50,193 nucleotides of DNA from Pseudomonas sp. (lineage in GTDB: Bacteria; Pseudomonadota; Gammaproteobacteria; Pseudomonadales; Pseudomonadaceae). The translations under genes and the position numbers were made by a program. The notes under the pieces were generated by a model. The model was not told where the DNA came from and made no database searches. It saw nothing but the letters and a program-made list of their open reading frames with translations. Within the stretch, counting starts at the first letter, position 1; the number at the start of each line of letters is the position of its first letter. Positions 1 through 8,948 of the stretch are shown here, piece after piece. The stretch is taken from the NCBI RefSeq assembly GCF_030684895.1, contig NZ_JAUXXP010000074.1:1-50193 (forward strand). The letters run 5' to 3'.

Positions 1-1232
<1,232 letters not shown>

Positions 1233-1299
1233 AACACCCTATCCACTGAAGGTCTTGGCGGGCAAAAAACAAGCCGCGGATTATACCCGAGTAACACCC

Positions 1300-3276
1300 C
1301 TAAGCGCCAGTTGGACTCGGGATTACCGGTGATGCATTACGGCTCAGCAAGCTGCGCAGCTGATCTTTCTCCTCTGCGCTCAACTCACTTTGACGGGCTT
1401 TGCGCAGCAAATGTTCCAGGCTGCGCTCGCGTTGGCGGGCTACTAGACTAGTTATAGTGTCGAAAAACTGTTGTTCAAGGTTGTCGGCTGAAATCAGCCA
1501 TTCCTTTTCGGCCAGGGCGCGCAATAGACGGCCCTGTTCGGTGCCATGCCAGCGTGCGATCAGTTGCAGCGAGCGCAGGTTGGGGCTTTTTTGCAGGGCG
1601 CCGAGCAAGGCGACCAGCAGCTGGGCGTAGGTATCGTCTTCGGCGGCGAAATGGCTGACATCTTCGACCTTCTGCGCCAATTGTGGATGGTGCAGCAGGG
1701 TGCGCAGCGCGCTCAGGTGCGGCGATTCGACGCTGACTGCCGTGCGTGGGGCGCGCGGTGCGAACTCGCCCTGGCCCTTCTTGCTCCACTTGCCGCCGTC
1801 TTTCTTCCAGTTGCCCTTGCCTTTATTGCGTTCAAACTCCGGCGCGGGGCTGGGGTTTTCGTATTCGTTGCGGCTCGGCTCGACATCGTAATAGGCGCTG
1901 TCGGGAATCTCGGGGTAATCCGGGTAGTCGCTGGGTGGTGCGCTGTTCTGGCTTGGCTGGCTGCTGCGCGCAGTTGGCGCCATTTGCTGTAGGGCTTCGC
2001 CGGACAATCCGGTGATTTCGCTCAGGCGCTGGCGCATCAGGGCGCGCAGGTTGTTGCCGGGGATCTTGTCGATCAGCGGTGCGGCCAGGGTCATCAGGTG
2101 CGCCTTGCCTTCCAGGGAGCGCGGGTCGGCTTCTTCACTGAGTTGCTGGAAGAAATAGTCGGCCAGTGGCTGCGCATGCTGATTGATCCGTGCGCGGAAG
2201 GCGTCGGTGCCTTCGCTACGCACCAGGGTGTCTGGGTCTTCGCCGTCGGGCAGGAACAGAAAGCGCGCGCGGCGGCCGTCCTGAAGGCTCGATAGGGTCG
2301 CCTCCAGGGCGCGCCAGGCGGCGTTGCGCCCGGCGGCGTCGCCATCGAAGCAGAACAATACGCTGGGCACGACGCGAAACAGGCGCTTGAGGTGTTCTTC
2401 GCTGGTGGCCGTGCCGAGGGTGGCGACGGCGTTGCGCAGGCCTTGTTGGGCCAGGGCAATCACGTCCATATAGCCCTCGACGACCATGATCTCGTCGAGG
2501 TCGCGGTTGTGTTTGCGCGCCTCGAATAGCCCGTAAAGCTCCTGGCCCTTATGGAACACTGGGGTTTCCGGGGAGTTCAGGTACTTCGGCTTCTCGTCAC
2601 CCAGTACCCGGCCGCCGAAGGCGATCACTCGGCCACGGCTGTCGCGGATGGGGAACATGATGCGGTCGCGGAAGCGGTCGTAGCGTTTGCCGCTTTCGGC
2701 GTTCTCCACCAGCAGGCCAGCGTCGATCATCGCCTTCTGTTGCAGGCTGTCGCTGGCCAGGTGCTTGAGCAGGTTGTCCCAGCCGGGTGGCGCGAAACCC
2801 ATGCCGAAGTCGCGGGCGATCTCGCCGGACAGGCCGCGGCCTTTCAGGTACTCAATTGCGGCTTTACGTTGCGGGTGGCTTTTCAGCGCCTGTTTGTAGA
2901 ACTCGGCGGCGGCCGTCAGCAGCGGGTACAGCGGCGAGTCGGTGGGTTGGCGCGGTTTGTTGTTGCGGCCACCTTCCTCGCGCGGCACTTCCATGCCGGC
3001 GCGCTTGGCCAGGTCCTCGATTGCCTGGGGAAAATCCAGTTGGTCGTGGTCCATGACAAAACCCAGGGCGTTGCCGCCGGCGCCGCAGCCAAAGCAGTAA
3101 TAGAACTGTTTGTCCGGGCTGACGCTGAACGAGGGGGTTTTTTCTTTGTGGAAGGGGCAGCAGGCGGTGTAGTTTTTGCCGGCCTTTTTCAGCTGGATGC
3201 GCGAGGCGACCACGTCGACGATATCGGTGCGGTTGAGCAGGTCATCGATAAAAGACTGTGGGATCAGGCCGGCCAT
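1300..3276 (-). CDS. dnaG: DNA primase DnaG
   Basis: Synthesises RNA primers for DNA replication and works with the DnaB helicase. The 658-residue protein opens with MAGLIPQSFIDDLLNRTD. Its N-terminal CHC2 zinc-binding domain has ligands at C40, H43, C61 and C64. The central TOPRIM catalytic core (about 255-345) carries VVEGYMDVIAL and FCFDGDAAGR. A Pro/Ser/Asn-rich linker (about 430-500) leads to the C-terminal helicase-binding domain. The ribosome-binding site is poor (GAGCG close to ATG). With the hairpins just upstream, this fits the low primase expression known for this operon. It is the middle gene of rpsU-dnaG-rpoD. Confidence 0.98.
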   Translation of the reverse strand: MAGLIPQSFIDDLLNRTDIVDVVASRIQLKKAGKNYTACCPFHKEKTPSFSVSPDKQFYYCFGCGAGGNALGFVMDHDQLDFPQAIEDLAKRAGMEVPREEGGRNNKPRQPTDSPLYPLLTAAAEFYKQALKSHPQRKAAIEYLKGRGLSGEIARDFGMGFAPPGWDNLLKHLASDSLQQKAMIDAGLLVENAESGKRYDRFRDRIMFPIRDSRGRVIAFGGRVLGDEKPKYLNSPETPVFHKGQELYGLFEARKHNRDLDEIMVVEGYMDVIALAQQGLRNAVATLGTATSEEHLKRLFRVVPSVLFCFDGDAAGRNAAWRALEATLSSLQDGRRARFLFLPDGEDPDTLVRSEGTDAFRARINQHAQPLADYFFQQLSEEADPRSLEGKAHLMTLAAPLIDKIPGNNLRALMRQRLSEITGLSGEALQQMAPTARSSQPSQNSAPPSDYPDYPEIPDSAYYDVEPSRNEYENPSPAPEFERNKGKGNWKKDGGKWSKKGQGEFAPRAPRTAVSVESPHLSALRTLLHHPQLAQKVEDVSHFAAEDDTYAQLLVALLGALQKSPNLRSLQLIARWHGTEQGRLLRALAEKEWLISADNLEQQFFDTITSLVARQRERSLEHLLRKARQSELSAEEKDQLRSLLSRNASPVIPSPTGA

Positions 3277-3321
3277 AGGCGCTCAGAATACTGTCATGCG
3301 CTGGGGCAGAACAGGTGGAGG

Positions 3322-3367
3322 CAAAAACTAAAAGACTCCGATCGTCACCCGAGGGTGGCGCGGAGTC
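3322..3367 (-). terminator. Intrinsic terminator/attenuator between rpsU and dnaG
   Basis: On the minus strand GACTCCG (3367-3361) pairs with CGGAGTC (3340-3334), with further inner pairing around CCACCC/GGGTGA. TTTTAGTTTTTG follows. It sits after rpsU and before dnaG, the position of the partial terminator known in the E. coli macromolecular synthesis operon. It would let most transcripts stop after rpsU while some read into dnaG-rpoD. Confidence 0.75.
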
Positions 3368-3377
3368 TAAAAGCGAA

Positions 3378-3395
3378 ACCCGGCCGAAGCCGGGT
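3378..3395 (-). other. Second short hairpin downstream of rpsU
   Basis: A perfect 7-bp stem ACCCGGC/GCCGGGT around a CGAA loop lies just downstream of rpsU. No clean T run follows, so it is more likely a transcript-stabilising or processing structure acting with the terminator next to it than a terminator itself. Confidence 0.45.
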
Positions 3396-3440
3396 GTCAG
3401 GCGTTGCTTGTAGCTAATCGTGCAGACGAAGCTGCGGTGA

Positions 3441-3656
3441 TTAGTACAGGCGAACGCTGCGGCGCTGCTCGCGCTGCACTTTCTTGGCGTGACGCTTAAC
3501 AGCGGCTGCTGCTTTGCGCTTACGCTCGGAAGTCGGCTTTTCGTAGAATTCGCGGCTGCGAACTTCAGCCAGAACACCGGCTTTTTCGCAGGAGCGCTTG
3601 AAACGACGCAGAGCTACGTCGAAGGGTTCGTTCTCTTTAACTTTGACGGCTGGCAT
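3441..3656 (-). CDS. rpsU: 30S ribosomal protein S21
   Basis: Small ribosomal subunit protein bS21, needed for efficient mRNA binding by the 30S subunit. The 71-residue product starts [19 protein letters not shown] and ends RRSVRLY, the normal family length. It is highly basic ([14 protein letters not shown]). The reading frame stays open far upstream, overlapping tsaD on the other strand, but homology fixes the start at the MPAVKV methionine. First gene of the rpsU-dnaG-rpoD operon, divergent from tsaD, with a sigma-70-like promoter about 85 bases upstream of its start. Confidence 0.97.
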   Translation of the reverse strand: MPAVKVKENEPFDVALRRFKRSCEKAGVLAEVRSREFYEKPTSERKRKAAAAVKRHAKKVQREQRRSVRLY

Positions 3657-3739
3657 CCAGGGCTTACCTTCTTTATTACCGGGGGTAACGTTACTCCTGG
3701 CAAATGGCGCTGGAGAACGTAGGTTTTTAAGGGTTGCGG

Positions 3740-3769
3740 ATGTTACCGCCTCATCGCGAGGAATGCAAA
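3740..3769 (-). promoter_or_regulatory. Predicted sigma-70 promoter of rpsU operon
   Basis: On the minus strand a -35 TTTGCA (3769-3764) and a -10 TAACAT (3745-3740) are separated by 18 bases. The site lies in the rpsU/tsaD divergent region and faces rpsU. It was assigned by eye from consensus. Confidence 0.5.
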
Positions 3770-3860
3770 GCCTCTGATCGAAAAGCGCTGGCCGGCTCGC
3801 GCCAGCGGCCTTTATCATGCGCGCCTTCGAAGTTGCACACTCTACTACAAGGCACTGCCC

Positions 3861-4886
3861 ATGTTGGTTCTGGGATTGGAAACCTCCTGCGACGAAACCG
3901 GTGTCGCGCTCTACGACAGCGAGCGTGGCCTGCTGGCCGATGCGCTGTTCAGTCAGATTGACCTGCACCGTGTGTATGGCGGCGTGGTGCCGGAGTTGGC
4001 CTCGCGCGATCACGTCAAACGCATGCTGCCGTTGATCCGCCAGGTGTTGAGTGAGGCCGACTGCGTGGCGACTGACATCGACGCCATCGCCTATACGGCC
4101 GGCCCCGGCCTGGTCGGCGCGCTGCTGGTGGGCGCGTCCTGCGCGCAGGCGCTGGCCTTTGCCTGGGGTATTCCAGCGCTCGGTGTGCATCACATGGAAG
4201 GCCATCTGCTGGCGCCGATGTTGGAAGAACAACCACCGGCTTTTCCGTTCGTCGCTTTGTTGGTGTCGGGCGGGCATACCCAGCTGGTGCGTGTCGATGG
4301 CATCGGTCAATACCAGTTGCTCGGTGAGTCTTTGGATGATGCTGCAGGCGAGGCCTTCGACAAAACCGCCAAATTGATGGGCCTGCAGTATCCCGGTGGG
4401 CCGGAGATTGCCCGTCTGGCGCTGAGCGGCACGCCTGGGCGTTTCAAGTTTCCGCGGCCGATGACTGATCGCCCTGGGCTGGAATTCAGCTTCAGCGGCC
4501 TGAAGACCTTCACCCTGAACACCTGGCAGCAGTGCCAGGCGGCAGGCGACAACTCTGAGCAGACCCGCTGCGACATCGCCCTGGCGTTCCAGCAGGCGGT
4601 GGTCGATACCCTGACCATCAAATGCAAGCGTGCACTGAAGCAAACCGGGTTGAATAACCTGGTTATCGCCGGCGGTGTGAGTGCCAACCAGGCGCTGCGC
4701 CAGTCGCTGGAGAAAATGCTTGCTGAGCTCAAGGGCGAGGTGTTCTACGCCCGCCCGGCGTTCTGCACGGATAACGGCGCAATGATCGCCTACGCCGGCT
4801 GCCAGCGCTTGCTGGCGGGGCAGCATGAGGATTTGAGCATCAAGGTGCAGGCGCGTTGGCCGATGGAGCAACTGCCGGCCCTTTAA
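3861..4886 (+). CDS. tsaD: tRNA N6-adenosine threonylcarbamoyltransferase TsaD
   Basis: Transfers the threonylcarbamoyl group to A37 of ANN-decoding tRNAs (t6A), acting with TsaB and TsaE in the cytoplasm. The 341-residue protein begins [19 protein letters not shown], the ASKHA-fold phosphate loop. It carries the metal-binding HxxxH motif at H111 and H115 (HHMEGH), and further nucleotide-binding segments [10 protein letters not shown] and [17 protein letters not shown] lies about ten bases upstream of the ATG. It diverges from rpsU, an arrangement conserved in many gamma-proteobacteria. Length and motifs are complete. Confidence 0.97.
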   Translation: MLVLGLETSCDETGVALYDSERGLLADALFSQIDLHRVYGGVVPELASRDHVKRMLPLIRQVLSEADCVATDIDAIAYTAGPGLVGALLVGASCAQALAFAWGIPALGVHHMEGHLLAPMLEEQPPAFPFVALLVSGGHTQLVRVDGIGQYQLLGESLDDAAGEAFDKTAKLMGLQYPGGPEIARLALSGTPGRFKFPRPMTDRPGLEFSFSGLKTFTLNTWQQCQAAGDNSEQTRCDIALAFQQAVVDTLTIKCKRALKQTGLNNLVIAGGVSANQALRQSLEKMLAELKGEVFYARPAFCTDNGAMIAYAGCQRLLAGQHEDLSIKVQARWPMEQLPAL

Positions 4887-4912
4887 GCATGGGCCGTATT
4901 CAGCCGGGCTAT

Positions 4913-5482
4913 TTAGAAATGCCGCTCACGGCCGGCGAACAGATCGCGTAAATTGCCGCGATGGCGCCAGACGATCAGCCCGGTCAGTACGCAAACGGGA
5001 AGCAGTGCGTCGGGTTGTTGCCAGGCCAGCAGTGGCAGGGTCAGCGGCGTGGCAATCAGTGCGGCCAGCGAGCTGGTACGGGTCAGGACAAAGGTCAGCA
5101 ACCAGGCAGCAACGGCCAGCAAGGCAGCGGGCGGGTACAGGCCCAGGAGCATGCCAGCGGCCGTGGCGACACCCTTGCCGCCACGGAAGTTGAAGTACAG
5201 CGGATACAGGTGGCCGACAACGGCTGCCAGGCCGACCCAGGCTTGTTGCTGCAGGCTGAAGTCGAGCAGGCTGGCGATCAGTACCGGCAGCAGGCCTTTG
5301 AGCAGGTCGCCGATCAGCGTGAGGATGGCCAGGCGTTTGCCGGCGACGCGGAACATATTGGTGGCACCGGGATTGCCCGAGCCACTGGCGCGCGGGTCCG
5401 GTCCGCCGCTTAGGCGGCTGAGCAGAATGGCGAAGGACAACGAGCCGAGCAGGTAGGCGAGGGTCGCCAACAGCCAAAACAT
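4913..5482 (-). CDS. plsY: Glycerol-3-phosphate acyltransferase PlsY
   Basis: Inner-membrane enzyme that moves an acyl group from acyl-phosphate to glycerol 3-phosphate, the first step of phospholipid synthesis. The protein is mostly hydrophobic, with about five membrane segments and the family motifs [11 protein letters not shown] and [12 protein letters not shown] chose the ATG at 5482, giving 189 residues ([14 protein letters not shown]). GGA sits nine bases upstream of it and the length equals that of Pseudomonas PlsY. An ATG three codons earlier (5491) has no well-placed ribosome-binding site. It lies between tsaD and folB and is divergent from folB. Confidence 0.95.
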   Translation of the reverse strand: MFWLLATLAYLLGSLSFAILLSRLSGGPDPRASGSGNPGATNMFRVAGKRLAILTLIGDLLKGLLPVLIASLLDFSLQQQAWVGLAAVVGHLYPLYFNFRGGKGVATAAGMLLGLYPPAALLAVAAWLLTFVLTRTSSLAALIATPLTLPLLAWQQPDALLPVCVLTGLIVWRHRGNLRDLFAGRERHF

Positions 5483-5556
5483 GGTATCCATTCCGGGGCA
5501 AGGGAGCCCTGATTCTAACTAGGTGCGGCAGCCTTGTCGTGCCACGGAGAGCGTGC

Positions 5557-5913
5557 TTGGACACAGTTTTTATCGAGGGTCTGGAAGTCGATACGGTGAT
5601 CGGTGCCTACGACTGGGAGCGCACCATTCGCCAGTGTTTGCGTCTGGACCTGTACCTGGGCTGGGATAACCGTCCCGCTGCCGCCGGTGATGAGCTGGAC
5701 AAGGCGCTGGATTACGCCAAGGTCTCGCAGCGGATTCAGGCGTTTGCCAGCGAGTCGCAGTTTATCCTGGTGGAAACCTTCGCCGAGCGGCTGGTCGAGT
5801 TGCTCATGGCTGAGTTCCAGGTTCCCTGGGTACGGCTCAAGCTGACCAAGCCCGGTGCGGTGCCGGCGGCCAGTGGTGGGGTGGGCGTGGAGATCGAGCG
5901 CGGATGTCGCTAA
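5557..5913 (+). CDS. folB: Dihydroneopterin aldolase FolB
   Basis: Converts 7,8-dihydroneopterin to 6-hydroxymethyl-7,8-dihydropterin and glycolaldehyde in folate synthesis. The protein has the family start DTVFIEGLEVDTVIGAYDWE and the conserved C-terminal KLTKPGAVP segment. I place the start at TTG 5557, giving 118 residues. GGAG lies seven bases upstream and the family normally begins exactly there. The frame is open six codons further to an ATG at 5539 that has no support from homology. It overlaps folK by ten bases, so the two are translationally linked. Confidence 0.93.
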   Translation: MDTVFIEGLEVDTVIGAYDWERTIRQCLRLDLYLGWDNRPAAAGDELDKALDYAKVSQRIQAFASESQFILVETFAERLVELLMAEFQVPWVRLKLTKPGAVPAASGGVGVEIERGCR

Positions 5914-6443
5914 TTCCCGTTCTACTTGGCCTGGGCAGCAATATCGGCCGCGAAGCGCACCTGTGCGCCGGCCTTGATGCGCTCGCCGGCCTGCTCAGTG
6001 AGATGCGCTGCTCGCCGGTGTTTGAAAGCCAGGCAGTGGGCATCAAGAGCGGGCCGTTCTTCAATCTGGTGGTGGCCGGCTATAGCGAGCTGCCGCTGGG
6101 TGAACTGGACCGTCGGCTGAAATTTATCGAAGCCGATAACGGCCGCTACGCGCCTGAACGCAAAGGCCTGCCGCTGGATATCGACGTGCTGCTGTACGGC
6201 GATCTGGTCGGCAACTTCGACGGCTTGATTCTGCCGCGGGCGGAAATCCTCAAGAACGCCTTTGTGCTCTGGCCGCTAGCCTTGCTGGCGCCGGATGTCC
6301 TGCATCCGGCGCAGCAGCGCAGCTTTGCCGAGCTGTGGCAGGCGGCGCAGATTGATCAGCAGCTGTGGCCGGTGGCATTCAGCTGGCGCGAGCAGCAGCT
6401 GACGCCGTCTGCGCTGTGCGCCGAGTATCCGGCCAAGCCCTGA
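5904..6443 (+). CDS. folK: 6-hydroxymethyl-dihydropterin pyrophosphokinase (FolK-like)
   Basis: Pyrophosphorylates 6-hydroxymethyl-dihydropterin, the step after FolB. The 179-residue protein has the HPPK start LLGLGSNIG, the FFN pterin-site motif and the metal-binding DIDVLLYGD. The usual P-H-x-R-x-FVL segment is changed to LPRAEILKNAFVLWPL, so an otherwise conserved His/Arg pair is altered. Pseudomonads generally have a second, canonical folK elsewhere (near pcnB-panB), so this may be a diverged paralogue. It overlaps the folB stop (GGATGTCGCTAA). Its stop codon directly abuts that of yfiB on the other strand. Confidence 0.85.
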   Translation: MSLIPVLLGLGSNIGREAHLCAGLDALAGLLSEMRCSPVFESQAVGIKSGPFFNLVVAGYSELPLGELDRRLKFIEADNGRYAPERKGLPLDIDVLLYGDLVGNFDGLILPRAEILKNAFVLWPLALLAPDVLHPAQQRSFAELWQAAQIDQQLWPVAFSWREQQLTPSALCAEYPAKP

Positions 6444-6932
6444 TCAGGGCGTGCTGACGATAATCGCCACGCGGCGGTTCTCGCTGCGCCCTTCGGCGGT
6501 GTTGTTGTCGGCAATTGGTTTGCTCTGGCCCATGCCCTGCGTGGCAATCAGCTGCGCATCCATCCCCGCACCTTGCATCACAGCCGCCACCGTCTGGGCG
6601 CGGCGCAGCGACAGTTGTTGGTTATAAGCCGGCTGGCCGACATTGTCGGTGTGGCCTTCCAGGCGCACCTGCTGAATACCGACGCCCAGCAGTGCCTGGG
6701 TGATTTGCGTCAGTTGCGCGGTGCTGGCGCTGGAGACGACTTCCGAGTCGGTGTCGAACAGCACTTTGCCGGAGAGGCCGAGTTCCCAGCCGTCTTCGGT
6801 CCACTGGAAACCATGGCTCTTGAGCAAGGCCACCTGCTCGGCACTGAGGCCTTTGGGTGTGCTCTGGCAGCCGCTGATGAACAGTGCCGCGCCGAGCACG
6901 CCGATAAAGATCAATCGCATTAAGCTGCGCAC
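6444..6932 (-). CDS. yfiB: YfiB-like outer-membrane OmpA-family lipoprotein
   Basis: In P. aeruginosa, YfiB is an outer-membrane lipoprotein that captures periplasmic YfiR under envelope stress and so frees the diguanylate cyclase YfiN. This 162-residue protein has a lipoprotein signal with lipobox LFISGC (lipidated Cys 22). Its C-terminal OmpA-like peptidoglycan-binding domain shows VRLEGHTDNVG and a distal SENRRV. It is the third gene of a yfiR-yfiN-yfiB operon, 14 bases after yfiN. A generic OmpA lipoprotein would look similar; assignment as YfiB rests on this operon order and the well-supported YfiR neighbour. Confidence 0.85.
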   Translation of the reverse strand: MRSLMRLIFIGVLGAALFISGCQSTPKGLSAEQVALLKSHGFQWTEDGWELGLSGKVLFDTDSEVVSSASTAQLTQITQALLGVGIQQVRLEGHTDNVGQPAYNQQLSLRRAQTVAAVMQGAGMDAQLIATQGMGQSKPIADNNTAEGRSENRRVAIIVSTP

Positions 6933-6946
6933 AATGAAGCTCCTTT

Positions 6947-8206
6947 TCAGTTGGTAAGTGAATCCTGGCCTCTGGCCATGGTTCGCCCGCCCTGGCTGCG
7001 TTTGGCGTGGTACATGGCAACGTCCGCCTCGTGCACCAGGGCTTCGGGGTTGTCGGCGTGCTCCGGGTAGAGGGCGATGCCGATACTCAGGGAGGTGGTG
7101 ATGCTGCCGCCTTCGGGTAGGGCGATGGGTTCGTGCATGCTGTCGATGATCTTGTCGGCGATCAGCACCGCATCGTCTTCGTGGTGGATGGGTTTGAGCA
7201 GCACGGCAAACTCGTCGCCGCCCAGACGCGCCACGGTGTCGCCTTCACGCAATTGGGCGCGCAGGCGCTGGGCAATGGCGATCAGCACCGCATCGCCGGC
7301 GGCGTGGCCGAGCTGATCGTTGATTTCCTTGAAACGGTTGCTGTCGAGAAACAGCACGGCCATTTGCGTCTGGCTGTCGCGGGCCTCGCGCATGCTGCCG
7401 AGCAAGCGCGACTCGAAGAAGGCGCGGTTGGGCAGCCCGGTCAGAGCGTCGTGGCTGGCCTGGTGCGCCAGCGAGGCGTTCTCGCGTTCCAGCTGATGCT
7501 GCCAGGCCTCCAGTTGATCAAGCAGGGCGTTGAAGTCTTCGGCTAGCTCGTTGAGGTCGGCGATATGGGTGGCCGGCACGCGCTGGTTGAAGGTGCGCTC
7601 CACGGAAATGTTGTGCGCTACTTGCGACAGGTTACGCAGCGGCTGGGTGATTGCCCGCTGTATGCGCTTGGAGCCATAGGTGGCGCCCAGTGCGCTGAGC
7701 GCCAGACTGGCCAGCAGGCCAAGCAGGCCGCCGATCAGGAAGCGCAGCAGGGTGGTGCCTTGGCCGCTGAGGTGCAGGGCGCCGATCTGTTGGCCCTGAT
7801 AGGTGATGGGTTGAATCACCACGTCCGGCAGCAGCAGGCGGGCGATTGATTGCTCGGCGTTGTTGAGTACGGTGTTATTGGCTGCGTCCAGGCTGGCGAG
7901 CAGCGCGCCGTCTTTATCGAAGACGGCCACCTGGGCGATTTCCTCGGTCTTGCAGATCTGCTCCAGGGCGTCGCGCACCGCTGCGCGGTCGTTGAACACC
8001 ACGGCGGCTTCCAGGGTGTAGGCCAGGGAGCGGGCGATCAGTTGCAGGTTGTGGCTGGCGTAGGTGCTAAGCGCGAGCAGGCTGACCAGGGTCAGCGACA
8101 GGCTGGTCAGGCCCATGGCCAGCAACGCGACACGCAGGTGAGCGTTATGCAGCAGGCGGCGCAGGCTCGGGCGCTGCTGGATGACTTCGGGCTTTCTGCG
8201 GTTCAT
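6947..8206 (-). CDS. yfiN: YfiN/TpbB-like membrane diguanylate cyclase
   Basis: Makes cyclic di-GMP from two GTP and promotes biofilm over motility; in P. aeruginosa it is held inactive by YfiR. The 419-residue protein has a first membrane segment (about 27-50), a periplasmic sensor stretch (about 50-155), a second membrane segment (about 157-180), a HAMP-like linker and a C-terminal GGDEF domain. The active-site motif is intact GGDEF (329-333), and an RxxD product-inhibition site, REGD, lies at 320-323. No EAL domain is present. Its ATG overlaps the yfiR stop by four bases (ATGA). The yfiR-yfiN-yfiB order matches the known operon. Confidence 0.9.
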   Translation of the reverse strand: MNRRKPEVIQQRPSLRRLLHNAHLRVALLAMGLTSLSLTLVSLLALSTYASHNLQLIARSLAYTLEAAVVFNDRAAVRDALEQICKTEEIAQVAVFDKDGALLASLDAANNTVLNNAEQSIARLLLPDVVIQPITYQGQQIGALHLSGQGTTLLRFLIGGLLGLLASLALSALGATYGSKRIQRAITQPLRNLSQVAHNISVERTFNQRVPATHIADLNELAEDFNALLDQLEAWQHQLERENASLAHQASHDALTGLPNRAFFESRLLGSMREARDSQTQMAVLFLDSNRFKEINDQLGHAAGDAVLIAIAQRLRAQLREGDTVARLGGDEFAVLLKPIHHEDDAVLIADKIIDSMHEPIALPEGGSITTSLSIGIALYPEHADNPEALVHEADVAMYHAKRSQGGRTMARGQDSLTN

Positions 8207-8745
8207 GGTTGCGGTCCTGCGCGCTTGCCCAACTGCAGCACGTTCGGGTGAATGCGGATACCGCTGCGCGCGACGGCGTCGAGATTGACCTTGAACCCCA
8301 CATGCTCATCGCTGATGCCCAGGCAGAACAGACTGCCTTCGCTGCAGGCCTGGCTGGATTCGCTGATGGTCAGGATGGGTTTGCCGACCAGGCGGCTGAA
8401 CAGGGCAATCCGCTGGCTGTCCTCGATCACCCCGAGATAGACAGCTTCGCAGTCGGTTTCCAGCAATGGGCTGTCAACCAGCAGGCGCTTGGTCTGTACT
8501 GGCTGGCGGGATTCCAGCTCGTGGTTCTGCCACAGCAAGTCGGCGTACTCGGTTGGGGCAATCACGCACAGGCGCAGGGTTTCGGGCTGCTGCGGCCAGC
8601 GCGCATAGCTGAGGATGCCGTGCACCACATGGGCGACCTGAGTGGCGCGCAGCGTGGCGCTGTCGGCGTCGGCTGGTTCGGCATGGGCCAGTGCCGGCAA
8701 GAGTGCCAGTAGGGTGCAGCAGAGGACTTTTCGATTGGCGCGCAT
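8203..8745 (-). CDS. yfiR: YfiR-like periplasmic repressor of diguanylate cyclase
   Basis: YfiR is a periplasmic, redox-sensitive protein that represses YfiN. This 180-residue product has a signal peptide (MRANRKVLCCTLLALLPALA, cleavage near HA-EP). The cysteines at 60, 99, 134 and 141 have spacings of 39, 35 and 7 residues. These equal the spacings I recall for the two disulfides of P. aeruginosa YfiR (C71-C110, C145-C152). The frame extends upstream to a TTG at 8877, but the signal peptide argues for ATG 8745, although its ribosome-binding site is weak. First gene of the yfiRNB operon, downstream of cca on the same strand. Confidence 0.88.
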   Translation of the reverse strand: MRANRKVLCCTLLALLPALAHAEPADADSATLRATQVAHVVHGILSYARWPQQPETLRLCVIAPTEYADLLWQNHELESRQPVQTKRLLVDSPLLETDCEAVYLGVIEDSQRIALFSRLVGKPILTISESSQACSEGSLFCLGISDEHVGFKVNLDAVARSGIRIHPNVLQLGKRAGPQP

Positions 8746-8948
8746 AAACACTGGACGATTCAGATGCAAGGTAAAGGTCTCCGGCTTGGCCTGTTCGGCG
8801 CTGAGGCGACGCGCGTTGGCGCGGTGCACGGCAGGCTCTTGTTGAGTAAAGCTCACGCGCTTAGATTTTGGCGTCAAAATTTATGCGTGATAAGGCTGGA
8901 GGCCTAGTGCTGCAAGGCCTGCAGCCTATCAGTGTGCTGCGCGTAACG

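Noticed and set aside
3785..3806. CGCTGGC/GCCAGCG dyad between rpsU and tsaD
   Set aside because: Too short and outside any 3' end to be a terminator; operator function could not be supported.
3657..4871. Upstream extension of the rpsU frame
   Set aside because: It lies antisense to tsaD; S21 is a fixed 71-residue protein.
8746..8948. Promoter for yfiR from TTGACG near 8875
   Set aside because: No -10 at a usable distance.
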